A stretch of DNA of 64,000 bases. It comes from Pelomonas sp047654805 (GTDB taxonomy: Bacteria > Pseudomonadota > Gammaproteobacteria > Burkholderiales > Burkholderiaceae_C). The stretch covers positions 2,852,001 through 2,916,000 of the forward strand of contig NZ_JASGIV010000001.1 of the NCBI RefSeq assembly GCF_047654805.1, written 5' to 3'. The notes under the pieces were generated by a model that ran no database searches, was not told where the DNA came from, and saw only the letters and a list, made by a program, of their open reading frames with translations. Position numbers and translations under genes: made by a program. This document shows, in pieces, positions 63,528 to 64,000 of this stretch; position 1 is the first letter of the stretch; every line of letters begins with the position of its first letter.

Positions 63528-63968
63528 ATGTCGGATCTTTCGATACCCGTGGACGCGTCCACCACGCAGTTCTCCCACGTCAAGCCCGGGGACACCCCCT
63601 GGCGCAGCGACGGCCTGAGGGACTTCTTCCTCTACCGCGACCTCGGCGTGGCCGCTGCCACCGGCGGGCGCGTCATCGCGCACCTTGTGAAGGCAAACAT
63701 GGCCCCTGAAAAGGGCACGGGATGGCACCGTCATGAGGCGGACTTCCAGATCGTCCTGATGACCAAGGGTTGGGCCAAGTTCATGTATGGCGACCAGGTG
63801 ACGCTGGTGGAGGCCGGCGACTGCGTGCACCAGCGACCCGGCATCGTCCACTACCTCTTCGACTACTCTGCGGACATGGAGTACCTGGAAATCGTCTCGC
63901 CCGCGAACTTCGGCACGGTGGACATGCCGGCACCCTGTGAGGTGCCGACGCCCTCTTCCTGGGCCTGA
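63528..63968 (+). CDS. single-domain cupin protein
   Basis: The product is 146 aa. Cupin motif 1 is around GTGWHRHEADFQIVLMTKGWAKFMYGD and motif 2 around GDCVHQRPGIVHYLFDYS. His residues of both are present for metal binding. CAGGAGG lies upstream of the ATG. It is divergent from ccoI and shares a spacer with an FNR-like box, so it may respond to oxygen. The ligand or activity is unknown. Nothing follows before the window end. Confidence 0.85.
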   Translation: MSDLSIPVDASTTQFSHVKPGDTPWRSDGLRDFFLYRDLGVAAATGGRVIAHLVKANMAPEKGTGWHRHEADFQIVLMTKGWAKFMYGDQVTLVEAGDCVHQRPGIVHYLFDYSADMEYLEIVSPANFGTVDMPAPCEVPTPSSWA

Positions 63969-64000
63969 TCGGCCCGCGGGCCCGCTCAGAAATCCATGTC

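Overview
The window is high-GC DNA from a betaproteobacterium, most likely a Burkholderiales member of the Rubrivivax/Leptothrix/Roseateles type. The pointers are the housekeeping order cysS-alkA-accA-tilS-lysC-tRNA-Ser, a PEP-CTERM protein, a monomeric isocitrate dehydrogenase, and a complete cbb3 oxidase cluster next to fnr and hemN. This placement comes from gene content only. No alignment was run.

Region 1 (1-4905, minus strand) is a tight operon, transcribed methyltransferase > polyprenyl diphosphate synthase > 337-aa unknown protein > CrtC/AttH-like lipocalin-fold protein > small SCP2-like protein > IspH-like reductase, which is cut by the window edge. It looks like an isoprenoid natural-product pathway with its own precursor enzyme and is the best candidate here for an undescribed system. 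Region 2 (5259-13436) is a redox/stress accessory block: two SDRs, a START-domain protein, an OYE flavoprotein, a yellow/MRJP-like protein and a DJ-1 family protein. Its LysR regulator is split by an 823-bp IS5-family (IS427-like) element. Small broken genes flank it.

Region 3 (13676-19277) holds an RND efflux operon (adaptor, pump, DUF2892 membrane protein) under a divergent ArsR regulator with a palindromic operator, a second BigR-like ArsR regulator and a 53-aa membrane protein. Region 4 (19520-24840) is a cytochrome bd operon, cydP-cydA-cydB-cydX-ybgE, divergent from trxC and followed by a sigma54 activator with a Cys-containing PAS domain. A cluster of five TGGCAG hexamers lies between cydP and trxC.

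Region 5 (25340-44899) is mostly core genome: truD, a ParE-type toxin-antitoxin pair, tRNA-Ser(GCT), lysC, tilS, accA, alkA, cysS, a TPR protein, ppiA-ppiB-lpxH-mtfA, a glycosyltransferase/methyltransferase pair, clpA-clpS, a cold-shock gene and monomeric icd. A dimeric icd follows at 45746.

Region 6 (47060-63968) is a micro-oxic respiration and signalling block: tauE-like, hemN, fnr, a BON-domain gene, glrR-qseG-glrK, ndh, ccoNOQPG with two further small membrane genes, ccoS, ccoI and a cupin gene. FNR boxes lie between hemN and fnr, in front of ccoN, and between ccoI and the cupin gene. The BON gene has a complete sigma54 promoter layout: a -24/-12 element, an IHF-like site, one exact TGTC-N10-GACA activator site and one near-exact copy. 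This matches the site known for enterobacterial GlrR, whose homologue is encoded directly upstream.
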